A DNA stretch of 64,000 bases from Symbiodinium natans (taxonomy: Eukaryota > Sar > Dinophyceae > Suessiales > Symbiodiniaceae). Below the pieces are notes generated by a model. It had not been told where the DNA came from. It saw nothing but the letters and a program-made list of their open reading frames with translations, and did not search any database. The position numbers were made by a program, and so were the translations under genes. The stretch covers positions 642,001 through 706,000 of the forward strand of contig CAJNDS010001324.1 in assembly GCA_905221605.1 (NCBI GenBank), written 5' to 3'. Positions 48,795 through 58,281 of this stretch are shown here, piece by piece (the first letter of the stretch is position 1; each line of letters starts with the position of its first letter).

Positions 48795-49094
48795 ATGGCG
48801 CAAGCCGACCCAGGTCGTTCGCCCGCCTCCCACAGCTCCTATGAAAGTTATAAGGACTGGCTACCCCCAAGAAGGCCCGGACCCCTCGCTGCAGCGTGCT
48901 CAAGGATGGCCGCCTCAGGCAGGGCGGGTGCGCCACAACCCCCTGTGCTGAGTCGGTCCCGCCCTTCTCATGCAAGCGACACCCCTGCGCCTTCTAGACC
49001 CTCGACCCTCTTACAAGCCCCTGACACGAAACGCCCTGAAACGGAAGAAGTTTTTGGAAGTGGACTGTTGACTGAGTTTAGGCCTAAACCCTAA
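48795..49094 (+). CDS. Open frame of 99 codons, uncertain
   Basis: ATG at 48795, MAQADPGRSPASHSSYESYK, Pro/Ser/Arg-rich throughout, TAA at 49092-49094 in a CCCTAAA unit. No family recognised. Parts may be intron; other frames in 48840-48920 are also open. Confidence 0.3.
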   Translation: MAQADPGRSPASHSSYESYKDWLPPRRPGPLAAACSRMAASGRAGAPQPPVLSRSRPSHASDTPAPSRPSTLLQAPDTKRPETEEVFGSGLLTEFRPKP

Positions 49095-49286
49095 AGGGAA
49101 TGGGTTTGGGTGGCTTTGCCGCCTCGGACGGCGTGGGGTGGGAGAAAAGTGTTGGATGGCCTTCCACAATCGGGCCAAAGCTGCTTTTCGCGCCTGACGA
49201 AGCTTTCGAGCTGATTCTGTATCCAAACCTCACAGCATCTACGCCCTGTGACAGCAAACCCTCACCCCTAAACCCAAAACCCTCAC

Positions 49287-49383
49287 GCCGTGAGGCTCTA
49301 CAAGCACTGGGCCGAGGAGTCAGACGGCGCAGTCCGCCCGGCCACAGATGCCATGGCCATTCTCGGTTCTGGGTTCTTTCAAG
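49287..49383 (+). CDS. Coding exon
   Basis: The frame from GCC reads AVRLYKHWAEESDGAVRPAT then DAMAILGSGFFQ and one base; a gtcaaa donor at 49384. GC3-rich. The left boundary lies inside aacccaaaaccctcac and is approximate. Confidence 0.5.
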
Positions 49384-49719
49384 GTCAAAAGTAGAGTTTA
49401 GGGTTTGTAGGGTTTAGGTTTGTAGTGTTTGGGGTTTAGGGTTTAGGGGTTTGGTTGAGGGTTTTGGGGTTTTATTGGGGGTTTTGAGAATTCGGATTTT
49501 TTGGGGGTTGGGCGGCTTAGGGGTTGGGGTTTTTTTGGGGTTTAGAGTTTTAGGGGTTTAGAGTTTTAGGGGTTTAGGTTTCAAGGGGTTTAAGGTTTAG
49601 GAATAGGATTTTGGCCCCATGAGCACCCACAGGCCTCACATCTTGGCGCCTCCGCTCGAAGCCCTCAAGCGCTAAAACCTGAATGGGGAATTCTCGAAAT
49701 TAGGGTCCCCTGTTGGTCC

Positions 49720-49838
49720 TTATTTTTGTTATTATTATTATGACTATTATGATTGTTGTCATTATTATTGTTACTATTCTTATTAGTACTTGTCTTATTA
49801 TTTTTATTACTCATATTATTGTTATTACACATATACAT
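49720..49838. repeat. TTATTA-type AT-rich microsatellite
   Basis: ttattattattatgactattatgattg... over about 115 bp. ORFs encode only Asn/Tyr runs. Confidence 0.85.
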
Positions 49839-50065
49839 ATGACCCAAAAGGGGGCCCTAATTTGGAGAGCGACCTAAATGCTAAACCCGACCATGGGGAT
49901 CGGCCAGGTCCAAAAAGAGACCTTGGTCAGCCGAGTGCGGAGGTACATGAAGGCGAGCCTGCATACCTCCGTTTGTGGCCCCAAAACCCTAAACCCAAAG
50001 GTTAGGGTTTGGGGTTAGGGGTCAGGGGTTTAGGGTTTAGGGTTTAGGGCCCAAACCTAGGGTTC

Positions 50066-50101
50066 CCATTAAGGACTGCTAGTATCAGGAGGAACGTCCC
50101 A
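50066..50101. mobile_element. Half copy of family P2
   Basis: cattaaggactgctagtatcaggaggaacgtccca matches the right arm of P2. The left arm is missing. Confidence 0.5.
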
Positions 50102-50156
50102 AGAGGTAATCCTCATTTCTCCGACTCATTCTCATTTCTCTAACTCTAGGTTTCGG

Positions 50157-50271
50157 GTTTAGGGTTTATAGGGTATAGGGTTTAGGGTTTAGGGTTTAGG
50201 GTTTAGGGTTTAGGGTTTAGGGTTTAGGGTTTAGGGTTTAGGGTTTAGGGTTTAGGGTTTAGGGTTTAGGG
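50157..50271 (+). repeat. TTTAGGG array
   Basis: About 14 perfect units after two variant units. Confidence 0.95.
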
Positions 50272-50575
50272 GCTCAGGCTTCAGGATTCATGCGCTAGGT
50301 TCTAGGGTTGCTTATAAGGCTTGGGATTCTGGGCCGGGGGGTTTTGGAAGCATGCTCCTGCTGTTGGGCATAGGTATAGGCCATGTAAGCTACCGAAACC
50401 CAAACCCTCGTTAACAACCGTTGTCTAAACCTTATAAGCCTTAATCCCTCATAGATACCAAGCCCTCAACCCCAAAACACCCAAACTCTAAACCTCTATA
50501 GACCCAACGAGCGTAAACCCGAAACCCTAAACCCCAAACAGCCTAAACCCTTAATCCTAAACCCTAAATCTGCAG

Positions 50576-50658
50576 GTGATGAAGACGGTCGCGCTAACCG
50601 ACTGCAAAGGGATCAAGGACCCTCAGGGGTGGACCGGTCAGCCCTTCGCGTGGCTTAG
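50576..50658 (+). CDS. Coding exon
   Basis: Acceptor taaatctgcag ends at 50575. VMKTVALTDCKGIKDPQGWT then GQPFAWL and AG, donor gtttta at 50659. CCCTAAA upstream, TTTAGGG downstream. Confidence 0.6.
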
Positions 50659-50787
50659 GTTTTAGGGTTTAGGGTTTAGGGTTAGGGTTTAGGGTTTAGG
50701 GTGGTTTAGAGCTGTTTTTGTTTTAGGGCTTTAGGGTTTTAGGGCTTTTTGGTGAATGCTGATTGTCATATCCCCCGCCCTCAACAG

Positions 50788-50970
50788 ACTGGTATACTGC
50801 AATAGTTGAGGACGGGGTCTCCGCCACAACGGTCGAGACTTCGGGTTGCGGTTTAGGCTTAGTTTTAGATGGCTGCCTCGCCAAGTTTCTTGCCGACCCG
50901 AAATCCTTAGGACAATTCCGTGGTTCAAATGATTTCGGCAGAGTTTGCCATCATTTCGGGTGGATTAAGG
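50788..50970 (+). CDS. Coding exon with an in-frame 18-nt GT..AG insert
   Basis: Acceptor cgccctcaacag ends at 50787. Two bases, then WYTAIVEDGVSATTVETSGC, then 18 bases gtttaggcttagttttag (50851-50868), then DGCLAKFLADPKSLGQFRGS and NDFGRVCHHFGWIK, and a gtttat donor at 50971. The frame is open with or without the 18 bases, so they may be coding (GLGLVL) or an extremely short intron. Confidence 0.55.
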
Positions 50971-51088
50971 GTTTATGGGTTTAAGGGTCTAAGGGTCTAA
51001 GAGTTTAAGGGTTTAAGGGTTAAAGGGTTGAGGGGTCGAAGGGTTGAAGGTGACGTGCTTCGGGCTAAAGGGACCAGCAGCTGCCCAG

Positions 51089-51149
51089 GACAGCAAGTCT
51101 GTCCGCCGACTACTCGAAGGAGAGGCGAGACACCCCGCGTCGAGCCTAG
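51089..51149 (+). CDS. Coding exon
   Basis: Acceptor agctgcccag ends at 51088. DSKSVRRLLEGEARHPASSL and one base, donor gttttt at 51150. An overlapping frame upstream (GDVLRAKGTSSCPGQQVC) is also open. Confidence 0.45.
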
Positions 51150-51568
51150 GTTTTTGAATATTTTGTGGACCCTACCTAATGTTGAAGTAACTCATTTGGG
51201 TTCCCTAAAGCCTAAAGCGTAAAGCCTAAATCCTAGACTGTACACAAATGTTCAGGAAGGTTTGAGGAGGACGAAGACTGTACGTACTCGCACTTTCACC
51301 TGCACATATGATTCCCACAAACCCGAAACCCTCCACAAGTTAGCAGCGAAGTGTTTGCCAGTTTGACAGAATGTACATCTGTATTCAGCACGGCGGGCGA
51401 GTGCTAGAGTGAGAGAGCGAGGAAGCGAGGAAAAACTGAGAAAACAAAACCACAACTTCCTCTCCTAGTTTGATTTGGGGGCGGGGGTGGGGGGGGGGAG
51501 CAGAAGAGCGACATCACAACAACGAGGCTGAAAAGAAGATGCAGCAGGTGCACCCTAATATAGGTGTC

Positions 51569-51663
51569 GGGATAATTGCTAATAGCATGTCCTTATGGCC
51601 CTTGTATAGTTATACTATAACACTAGAATAACCCCCAAAGCCCCATTCTAATTGTTCAGGCAC
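51569..51663. mobile_element. Miniature element, family P8 (inverse copy)
   Basis: gtcgggataattgctaatagc ... ccattctaattgttcagg; reverse complement of 20399-20494, with gtatagttatac in the middle. Confidence 0.6.
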
Positions 51664-51957
51664 GCAAGCTATGCATTCACATGCTTCGTAGTAGAGTAGG
51701 TAGCCTTGAACTTGTTTGGGGTATTGTACCCCCCCCCCCCCCATTTTCCCACATGTTAACCTGTAGTCCCCTTAGGATACTGGACGACTACTTGGTGGTT
51801 CAAAACGTTGGCAATTTTTGCCTCTTTGTAAAGTAGTCTCATTCTGAAAGTTTGAACTTGAATTCGGACAAGAACGAAGCGCTCAAACGCCCCCAGCGTC
51901 GCGGCCAAGCGAAGTTTTAGGTAGGCCAGCTGAATTTGAAACAACGTTCATATTTCA

Positions 51958-52095
51958 TGTTGCTTGGTGGTCTCTTCAAGCAGGGTTTCTGTTTTGTAGG
52001 GGGTTCTTTTGTAGGGGTTCTTATTAGGGTTTTTAGGGGCAGTATGAAAGTATAAGGGTAACAGAGAAAAGAGACCACCGGCCTTTATAATTCAT
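51958..52095. mobile_element. Palindromic miniature element, family P6
   Basis: tgcttggtggtctctt ... aaagagaccaccggcctttataa, 138 bp. Internal ggggttc/gggttt repeats. Confidence 0.65.
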
Positions 52096-52236
52096 ATTCC
52101 TGTTTGTATTACTGTTTTTGGTGAGTGTATTTCGGGCTCTTTACAAAATCATTGGTGGGTGTGTATATTGGGTGTCCTTTTTGGGGCATACTAGCTGTCA
52201 AGAAACAAAACCTACCCCACTCTATTGGTCTGCTTT

Positions 52237-52326
52237 TGGGATGTTCCCCCTTACTTGTGTACCAACAGTCCTTCATAGGGATTAGAATCGGGGGCACTAG
52301 AATCCCCCTATCAAGGACGGTTACAG
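52237..52326. mobile_element. Miniature element, family P2 (right arm lost)
   Basis: tgggatgttcccccttacttg ... ccctatcaaggacggtta. The terminal gggaacatccca is replaced by unrelated sequence. Confidence 0.6.
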
Positions 52327-52410
52327 AATGGGTGAATCCTAAACCCTAAACCCTAAACCCTAAACCCTAAACCCTAAACCCTAAGTCTGCTTCAACGAGC
52401 CTCCTGACAG

Positions 52411-52469
52411 GTAGTTGAAGCGCTGAGCACCGCCCAGAAGGAGGACGAGGCTCACTCCGCTTCGGCATG
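52411..52469 (+). CDS. Coding exon
   Basis: Acceptor gcctcctgacag ends at 52410. VVEALSTAQKEDEAHSASA and two bases, donor gtattg at 52470. CCCTAAA upstream, TTTGGGG/TTTAGGG downstream. Confidence 0.55.
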
Positions 52470-52698
52470 GTATTGGGGTTTCGGGTTCAGGGGTTTCGGG
52501 TTCAGGGGTTTGGGGTTTAGGGTTTAGGGTTTAGGGTTTTGGGGTTTGGGGTTTGGGGTTTGGGGTTTAGGGTTTAGGGTTTTGTGGTTTAGGGTTTAGG
52601 GTTGAGGGACCCTAAACCCTAAGGTTTCGGAAGAACTGCGAGGAAGACCCTATTCCATACATTCAAACCCCTACTATAGGGTTTCCAAAAATGAGGAT

Positions 52699-52724
52699 CC
52701 CCCCCCCCCCCCCCCCCCCCCCCG
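52699..52724. repeat. Poly-C run
   Basis: About 25 C. The following 52730-53060 has no recognised gene; it contains the small hairpin ggcctaccatcgtcaacttggtaggcc. Confidence 0.85.
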
Positions 52725-53144
52725 CTCCGCACCCGAAATGTGTCATCGGCCTACCATCGTCAACTTGGTAGGCCCTTGGGACATGTGAGCGACCGTCAAA
52801 ATTAGCGTTGATTAGTTTTAGTACGGGACGGACATCAGTTTTTGGTTTGGTGGCTTTTGATCTGCAGAACGATATGGGACACGCAGAAAACGATAACCCC
52901 AACATCCATGTCCTTCAGCTTAACAAGTAATATTGACCGCTGCTCATGTGATTTTTTCCCTTATTGGGTTCAAGAGGATCATATTCCGGAATCGTTTTCA
53001 GGGTTTTAAGGGCCATCCTAGTCAAGGAACTTCCCAAAAGCTTCGGAGAAAATGGGTGACCCCCCCCCCCACCCACCCGGGCCCTCTTGAACTACACACC
53101 CTCAACTCTGCACGCCCTAAACTCTTGGGAGTGTGCCTGCCCAG

Positions 53145-53183
53145 ATGGACCTCATGCGGCTCCGTGTGAAGGCCGCGTCCTGA
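53145..53183 (+). CDS. Short 3' terminal exon
   Basis: Acceptor gtgtgcctgcccag ends at 53144. MDLMRLRVKAAS and TGA at 53181-53183, 13 codons, phase 0. Confidence 0.4.
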   Translation: MDLMRLRVKAAS

Positions 53184-53521
53184 GAGGAACACGATCTAAC
53201 ACCCAGAGTAGGCCCTTATTCCTTCTTTTTTAGGGGTTAGGTTCCCTTCCAAGCCCCTTTAAACCAAAAAGGTGATAAAAGGTCTAGGGTTTAGGCATTA
53301 AGCCTAAAGCCTAAACCCTAAACCCTAAACCCTAAACCCTAAACCCTAAACCCTAAACCACCAGAGCTTGTAGACTAAAGCACAGTCCGACAGAATAGAG
53401 ACCCTGGAAAAAGGACCCCTAAACCCTAAACCCTAAGCCCGAAACTCTAAACCCTACACCCTAAACCCTAAACCCTAAGCCCCACCGAAAGTTAAGGAAC
53501 GTGACCCCCCCCCCATCTCAG

Positions 53522-53569
53522 GCCATGAATGATGGGGCTGAAGGTTGGGTGACGATCTCCGGCAACCAG
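53522..53569 (+). CDS. GWVTxxGNQ exon with a GA donor
   Basis: Acceptor ccccatctcag ends at 53521. Sixteen codons, AMNDGAEGWVTISGNQ, ending CAG before gacccc. No GT lies at the end of the coding signal, and the next exon (54840) continues with GTVFL in phase 0. GWVT..GNQGT is, to my knowledge, a recurrent phrase in dinoflagellate proteins. GA donors are also known there. Confidence 0.6.
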
Positions 53570-53726
53570 GACCCCGGCCCGCTTTTTTTTTTTGTTTGGT
53601 GTGTTTTGGGGGGGGGGGGTCATTAACCGTTGGTTATTGACCGTTTGTTTTTGTTATTTGTTAATTTTCTTGTGGGAAAGGGGGGGGGAAGGTTTCTTTT
53701 GGGGGGCGTTCGGGTTCTTAAAAGGT

Positions 53727-53874
<148 letters not shown>

Positions 53875-53999
53875 GGGGGTGGGGGGGGGGGGGGGGGGTG
53901 GGGGGGGTGGGGGGGGGGTAGGGTTTAGGGAGTTGGGTTTTTGTTGTTCTGGGTTTTTTGGGCCTCATTTTTTGCTCAAGGCATTTTAGGGTTCATGTT

Positions 54000-54300
54000 T
54001 TAGTTGTTTCTTTGTTTGTTTAGTTGTGTTTGCGTCGTAGGCTGTTTGTGTTGAATTGTTTTGCTGTTGTGGGTTTGCTTGTTTGTTTGCTGGTTTGTTT
54101 GTTTGTCTGTTTTTGTTGGGGGGGTAGGGCTTGTTAGGGGGTTATAGTTTTTACTACATGTTTTTGCCGACGGGTCAATTACCGTCGTGCGCGTTTCGCA
54201 CAGTTTTGACAGCGGTGGTTTGGGGGCGGGGTGGGTGGGGGGGTGGGGAGGTGGGGGGGTGGGGGGTTGGGTTTGGTTGAAAAAACGCACGACGGTTATC
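54000..54300. other. G/T-rich intronic stretch
   Basis: gtttgtttgt-type and G-run sequence with almost no C on the + strand, inside the candidate 1.27-kb intron. accgtcgtgcg at 54181 and cgcacgacggtta at 54285 are inverse copies, so this segment is itself a foldback of about 115 bp. Confidence 0.6.
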
Positions 54301-54839
54301 GCCCCGTGCGGATGTTTTTGGGTGGGCGGTGTTTTAGGGGCTTAGGGCTTTAGGGCTTTTTGGGTAATTTATAAGGCCTTCAACCACAACCCCAAACCCG
54401 GAAGCAAAGACAGCCCTAAATCCCCAAGCGACAAGTCTGAAAGGCCTCAACCCCAAAAACCAACACCATGGGTGTAGGGTGTTCGGGCTGTGAGGATTTT
54501 AGGGCTTGGTTTAGGGTTGGGGTTTCTTTTCTACTGGTCGGCCGTGGGCGCTTCCTTTGGCAGCTACCGGCTCCTTTTCGTCACCCAAGCCCTTCTATTC
54601 AGAGCACCACTGGCATCCCTAATCCCTAAACCCTAAACCCTAAACCCTAAACCCTAAACCCTACACCCTAAACCCTAAACCCTAAACACCCCCCCCCCTC
54701 CCCCCAAACACCAGTACCCCGATTTTCGGAAACCCTACACCCTAAACCCTAAACCCAACACCCTGTATACACCCTAAACCCTAAACCCTAAAAACCTGAA
54801 AACCTACGACCCTAAAACCCTGAAGTTGTCGTCCGGCAG

Positions 54840-54910
54840 GGCACCGTCTTCCTAAAGGAAGGGGGCAGTCAGTTCAAGGCCCAGAGCTTTGAGGAATTCA
54901 GGGACAGGCG
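54840..54910 (+). CDS. GTVFL exon, continuation of the GWVT exon
   Basis: Acceptor gtcgtccggcag ends at 54839. GTVFLKEGGSQFKAQSFEEF then RDR, ending near a GC donor gcggaa (about 54909). CCCTAAA tract upstream, TTTAGGG-like downstream. Confidence 0.6.
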
Positions 54911-55106
54911 GAATTTAGGGTTACTAGGGTTGTAAGGGTTTTTAGGGTTTCGGGTTGAGGATGTGGGGGGGGGGGTGGGGGCTCCGAAAACAGAGCGCCA
55001 TGAAGAGTTACGATGGTGTGTGTGTGTGTGTGTGCATTTTTTTCTGGGGGGGGGGGGGGGGTATATTAGGGGAAGTCTATTTGATGGAAAACCCTAAACC
55101 TAATCC

Positions 55107-55240
55107 GGAAGTCTATTTGATGGAAATGCCAATCCAGAGCCTGTTGGACCACGATGTAGTTGTGCCCTACGTTTTAGGCGCAGACTTGAAGCGAGCCGCC
55201 ATCACGGCAGCAAGTAGTGACCGCTACTCTGCGTTTAGGG
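55107..55240 (+). CDS. Coding island
   Basis: The frame reads EVYLMEMPIQSLLDHDVVVP, then YVLGADLKRAAITAASSDRY and SAFRG into repeat. The sequence gaagtctatttgatggaaa occurs twice (55074 and 55112) with a CCTAAACC stretch between, so the left boundary is unclear. Confidence 0.45.
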
Positions 55241-55374
55241 GTGTTTTGGGTGTTTTGGGTTTAGGGTTTAGCTTCTAGGGTTTAGGGTTTAAGGTTTTAG
55301 GGTTTAGGGCTTAGGGCTTAGCTTTTTGGGTTTAGGATTTGGGGCTACTCTGCCAGCATGATTGTGCTTGCCAG

Positions 55375-55603
55375 ATGTCCATGACAACTATGTTGGTCGC
55401 CGCTGCTCGACTCGGGAAGCCACCCTGTCTTAGAGGAAGTAGAGCGGTTGATAGAGAGCATCGTGTATCGTTCTGCAATACCACCGGACCAACTCACCGG
55501 CAGGATCGCACACAAGCACAATGTGGTCCAGCAATCAGAAGCAGCAGAGCAGCCAGCAACGGAGCCGGAGAAAACGATGAACTCCCTGTCTCCTCAGATA
55601 TGA
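55375..55603 (+). CDS. 3' terminal exon with an apparent one-base frameshift
   Basis: After tgcttgccag: VHDNYVGRRCSTREATLS to about 55434, then in the next frame EEVERLIESIVYRSAIPPDQ, LTGRIAHKHNVVQQSEAAEQ and PATEPEKTMNSLSPQI, with TGA at 55601-55603. Both halves look coding. A single missing base near 55434 (ctgtcttagagg) would explain the break; alternatively ctgtcttag is an acceptor. Confidence 0.5.
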
Positions 55604-55765
55604 GACTTCAAGGAAATTGTTTTTATCACACACAGGCCCCTGTGGCAGAAATATTTTTGTCGGAAAAATTACTAATAGGATTCCCTGATGGTCCCTTTGA
55701 AGTATACTATCATAACCCCCAATGCACTGTTTTAGTTATTCAGGCCAGCCCTAACCACTAAACGC
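55604..55765. other. AT-richer 3' flank
   Basis: Unique sequence after the stop, including tactaataggattccctgatggtccc, which resembles the family P3 core. No gene seen. Confidence 0.35.
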
Positions 55766-55851
55766 TAAACCCTAAACCCCAAACCCTAAACCCTAAACCC
55801 TAAACCCTAAACCCTACAGTAGTGTCTATCGATCCCATGTGACTCCTGAAG

Positions 55852-55931
55852 CCCGCGCTGCTGGCAAGCTTGCGCCGCAAGATGGCAGAGCGCAAGAAGG
55901 CTCGCCAGGCGCTCCGCGAGAGGCCGCTTGG
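55852..55931 (+). CDS. Coding exon, basic helix
   Basis: AG ends at 55851. PALLASLRRKMAERKKARQA, LRERPL and GG, donor gtttat at 55932. CCCTAAA upstream, TTTAGGG downstream. Highly charged. Confidence 0.6.
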
Positions 55932-56056
55932 GTTTATAGGGTTTAGGGTTTAGGGTTTAGGGCTTAGGGTTTAGGGTCCAGGGTTTAGGGTTTAGGGTTT
56001 AGGGTTTAGAGTTTAGGGTTTAGGCCGCCTGGGGCAGGGTAGGGTAACCCCCCCCC

Positions 56057-56103
56057 TACTTGGAGGTTCATTCTTTCAAAAAAGTACCATGACTCTCCAA
56101 GTA
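56057..56103. mobile_element. Short deletion derivative of family P1
   Basis: tacttggaggttcat ... gtaccatgactctccaagta, only 47 bp; the middle is deleted but both ends remain. Confidence 0.6.
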
Positions 56104-56199
56104 GAGCAGAACATATTCCCCCATCACCTCCGAAATTTCCACAGTGGACGAAGGGGAACCCTAAACCCTAAACCCTAAACCCTAAACCCATTGGGGCAG

Positions 56200-56280
56200 A
56201 GGGCGCTGTGGAGACCGCAACAGCCCGGTAGTCTTCCCAAACGCAACGCGCCCCGGAGCCCCTACACCCTGCAATTCCGA
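56200..56280 (+). CDS. Coding exon with a gtaaga donor
   Basis: Acceptor attggggcag ends at 56199. Twenty-seven codons, RALWRPQQPGSLPKRNAPRS then PYTLQFR, donor gtaaga at 56281. Phase 0. CCCTAAA on both sides. Confidence 0.55.
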
Positions 56281-56289
56281 GTAAGACGG

Positions 56290-56445
56290 CCCTAAAGCCT
56301 AAACCCTAAACCCTACACCCTAAACCCTAAACCCTGAACCCTGAACCCTGAACCACCCTGAACCCTAAAACCTAAACCCTAAACCCTAAACCCTAAACCC
56401 TGAACCCTGAACCCTGAACCCTGAACCCTGAACCCTGAACCCAAA
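56290..56445 (-). repeat. CCCTAAA/CCCTGAA array
   Basis: About 20 units, half of them CCCTGAA, before the terminal exon at 56456. Confidence 0.95.
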
Positions 56446-56455
56446 ACCGTCTCAG

Positions 56456-56524
56456 TCGGAGGCTGAAAGCCAACCACCAGGGAAGCCTGCAAGGCAGACC
56501 TCAGGCACCGGGAGCATCGTTTGA
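56456..56524 (+). CDS. 3' terminal exon
   Basis: Acceptor aaccgtctcag ends at 56455. SEAESQPPGKPARQTSGTGS, IV and TGA at 56522-56524, 23 codons. Phase 0, same as the donor at 56281, so exon 56200 can join it in frame. Confidence 0.55.
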   Translation, partial: SEAESQPPGKPARQTSGTGSIV

Positions 56525-56980
56525 GGGCTTTTGGGGTTCTTTGGGGAGGGGTTTTGAGGGTTTTTTAGGGGGTTTTTCGTGTTTGGGGGGTTTTAGGATT
56601 GTAGCTGGCTTTGCGCAGCTTCTGGTGCGCATGAGCCCTTGTCGAAGCTCCCTTCGGATCACTCAAAACAGGCCTAGCCTAGGAGAGGGACCGCAAAGGG
56701 CATGGCTGCCGTGGAGTCTGTCGACGCTGCGTCTATTACTCGTTTGCTCAGCCATAGCCCTGTTCGGTGGGCTCAGGGGGTGTTTAGGGCTTACTACGGT
56801 TGTTGCCGGGGCAGATGACAGCGGCTGGAAAGTGAACTTTCCTCCTTTCCCTCTGTGGCTCCCTTCTGTGGGCTCTTTACACAAGGGCCTCCATTATACT
56901 GTTATACTTAAATAAGCTACGTACCAAACTGGGGCCCGTAGTTTGGAACACCCAAGTTCCTCCAGACCCCTAAGAAGTTG
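56525..56980. other. Intergenic stretch
   Basis: Between a terminal exon and a possible first exon. A 124-codon open frame (56541-56915) starts in a G-rich repeat and has a hydrophobic middle, but no motif was recognised. Confidence 0.35.
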
Positions 56981-56985
56981 TCTCC

Positions 56986-57063
56986 ATGGCGCAGGGCCGC
57001 AGGGAGTCCGGAACGAGCACCAGCTCAGCCCGCGCCCGAGCTGCCCACAATGCCCTGAACCTC
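56986..57063 (+). CDS. Possible first exon
   Basis: ATG at 56986: MAQGRRESGTSTSSARARAA then HNALNL before CCCTAA-type repeats. Arg/Ser-rich. The donor is not evident. Confidence 0.4.
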
Positions 57064-57631
57064 AAACCTCTGAACCCTAAGCCTCTAAACCCTATCTAAA
57101 CCCTAAATAGGCCCTAAACCCCTATATTGCTTTTCTTTCAGATAAAACATTAAAAGCCTCTCATCCTCTACACCCCATCTAAACCCCAAACGCCTATAAT
57201 TTTGCTTTTCTTTCATCTGACACCAAAAGCGCCTTATGATATGGTTGTGCTCACATCCTGACACACCGAGGTGAGGCCGCTGACCAAGGACGAGGTTCGG
57301 AGCCCTGATTTCTCGGTTTGGGGTTGATAGGGTGAAAGTTTGTGTCTCAGCATGGTCACCGACCTGGTCACGTCGCGATGATGACAGAGCGACGTGTTGC
57401 TGCCTTCTTCCTCTTGCTCTCCCTAGACACCACCCATCAAGAAAAGAACGCCACTTCGCCGTAAGACCCTAAACCCCCAAGCGCTAACCCTTATCATGAA
57501 CCCTGCATCCTGTATATCCTTCAGCCCTCACCCCGAAACCCTGAAGCCTAAACCCTAAACCCTATAAACCCTAAACCCTAAACCCCCTCCACCCTCTTTG
57601 CGCCCCGGACGCCTCGCGCGGCGCACCGCAG

Positions 57632-57678
57632 GCTGAGCTGGCGAAGCTGCAGCAGATGAGAGGAGAGCTCGAGGCAAG
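57632..57678 (+). CDS. Coiled-coil exon (joins 57951)
   Basis: Acceptor gcgcaccgcag ends at 57631. AELAKLQQMRGELEA and AG, donor gttgag at 57679. The two leftover bases plus G of the next exon make Arg, and the heptad pattern continues. CCCTAAA upstream, TTTAGGG downstream. Confidence 0.65.
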
Positions 57679-57950
57679 GTTGAGGGTTAGGGGGGTTTAG
57701 GGTTTAGGGTTTAGGGTTTAGGGTTTAGGGTTTAGGGTTTAGGGGGGTTTAGGGTTCCAGGTTTAGGATTGGAAGGTTTAGTTTGAGGTTTAGGCTTTAG
57801 GGTTTGTGGTTTTAAGGTGTAGGGTTTAGGGTTTAGGGTTTAGGGTGAAGCTCTCGCCCCTGGAGGGGGTATGGAGGAGGGTTCAGGGTTTTGGATCAGG
57901 TTTGCAAGGCTTGTTGAGGGTTTAGGGCTCATCTGAGCTCTTCCTGGCAG
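57679..57950 (+). repeat. 272-nt intron rich in TTTAGGG
   Basis: gttgagggttaggggggtttaggg..., then seven perfect units and many variants, a unique ~60 bp and cttcctggcag. The flanking exons match in phase and in coiled-coil register. Confidence 0.6.
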
Positions 57951-57993
57951 GCTCAAGGAGCTCTCAAGAGACTGTCGGAGGACGAGCGCTTGA
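57951..57993 (+). CDS. 3' terminal coiled-coil exon
   Basis: After ttcctggcag: one base, then LKELSRDCRRTSA and TGA at 57991-57993. Together with 57632 it gives a 29-residue helical tail. A different frame through 57951-58100 is also open (AQGALKRLSEDERLILE), so alternative splicing cannot be excluded. Confidence 0.55.
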
Positions 57994-58190
57994 TCCTCGA
58001 ACCGGCCCCCGCCCTCAGTGTTGCATACAGTGTTGAGTGCTGCGCCCGAGGCGCAGGGGAACAGGGCTTGATGTTCGGGGCGCAAGGTGTAGGGTTTAGG
58101 GTGCATCGTTTCGCTGCTTCCAAGGCACGCGCTGAGGATGGGAAGCTTGAGGTCCAGCTGGTGTCACGCACGCAGGCCGACGGGGAGGGG

Positions 58191-58193
<3 letters not shown>

Positions 58194-58231
<38 letters not shown>

Positions 58232-58250
58232 GGAGAGAGAGACAGAGAGC

Positions 58251-58281
<31 letters not shown>
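58194..58281. repeat. (GA)n microsatellite
   Basis: About 88 bp of GAGAGA with a few CA/CG interruptions. The frame into it (KARAEDGKLEVQL at ~58125-58160) looks coding and may be an exon ending at gtgtca (58160). Confidence 0.9.
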
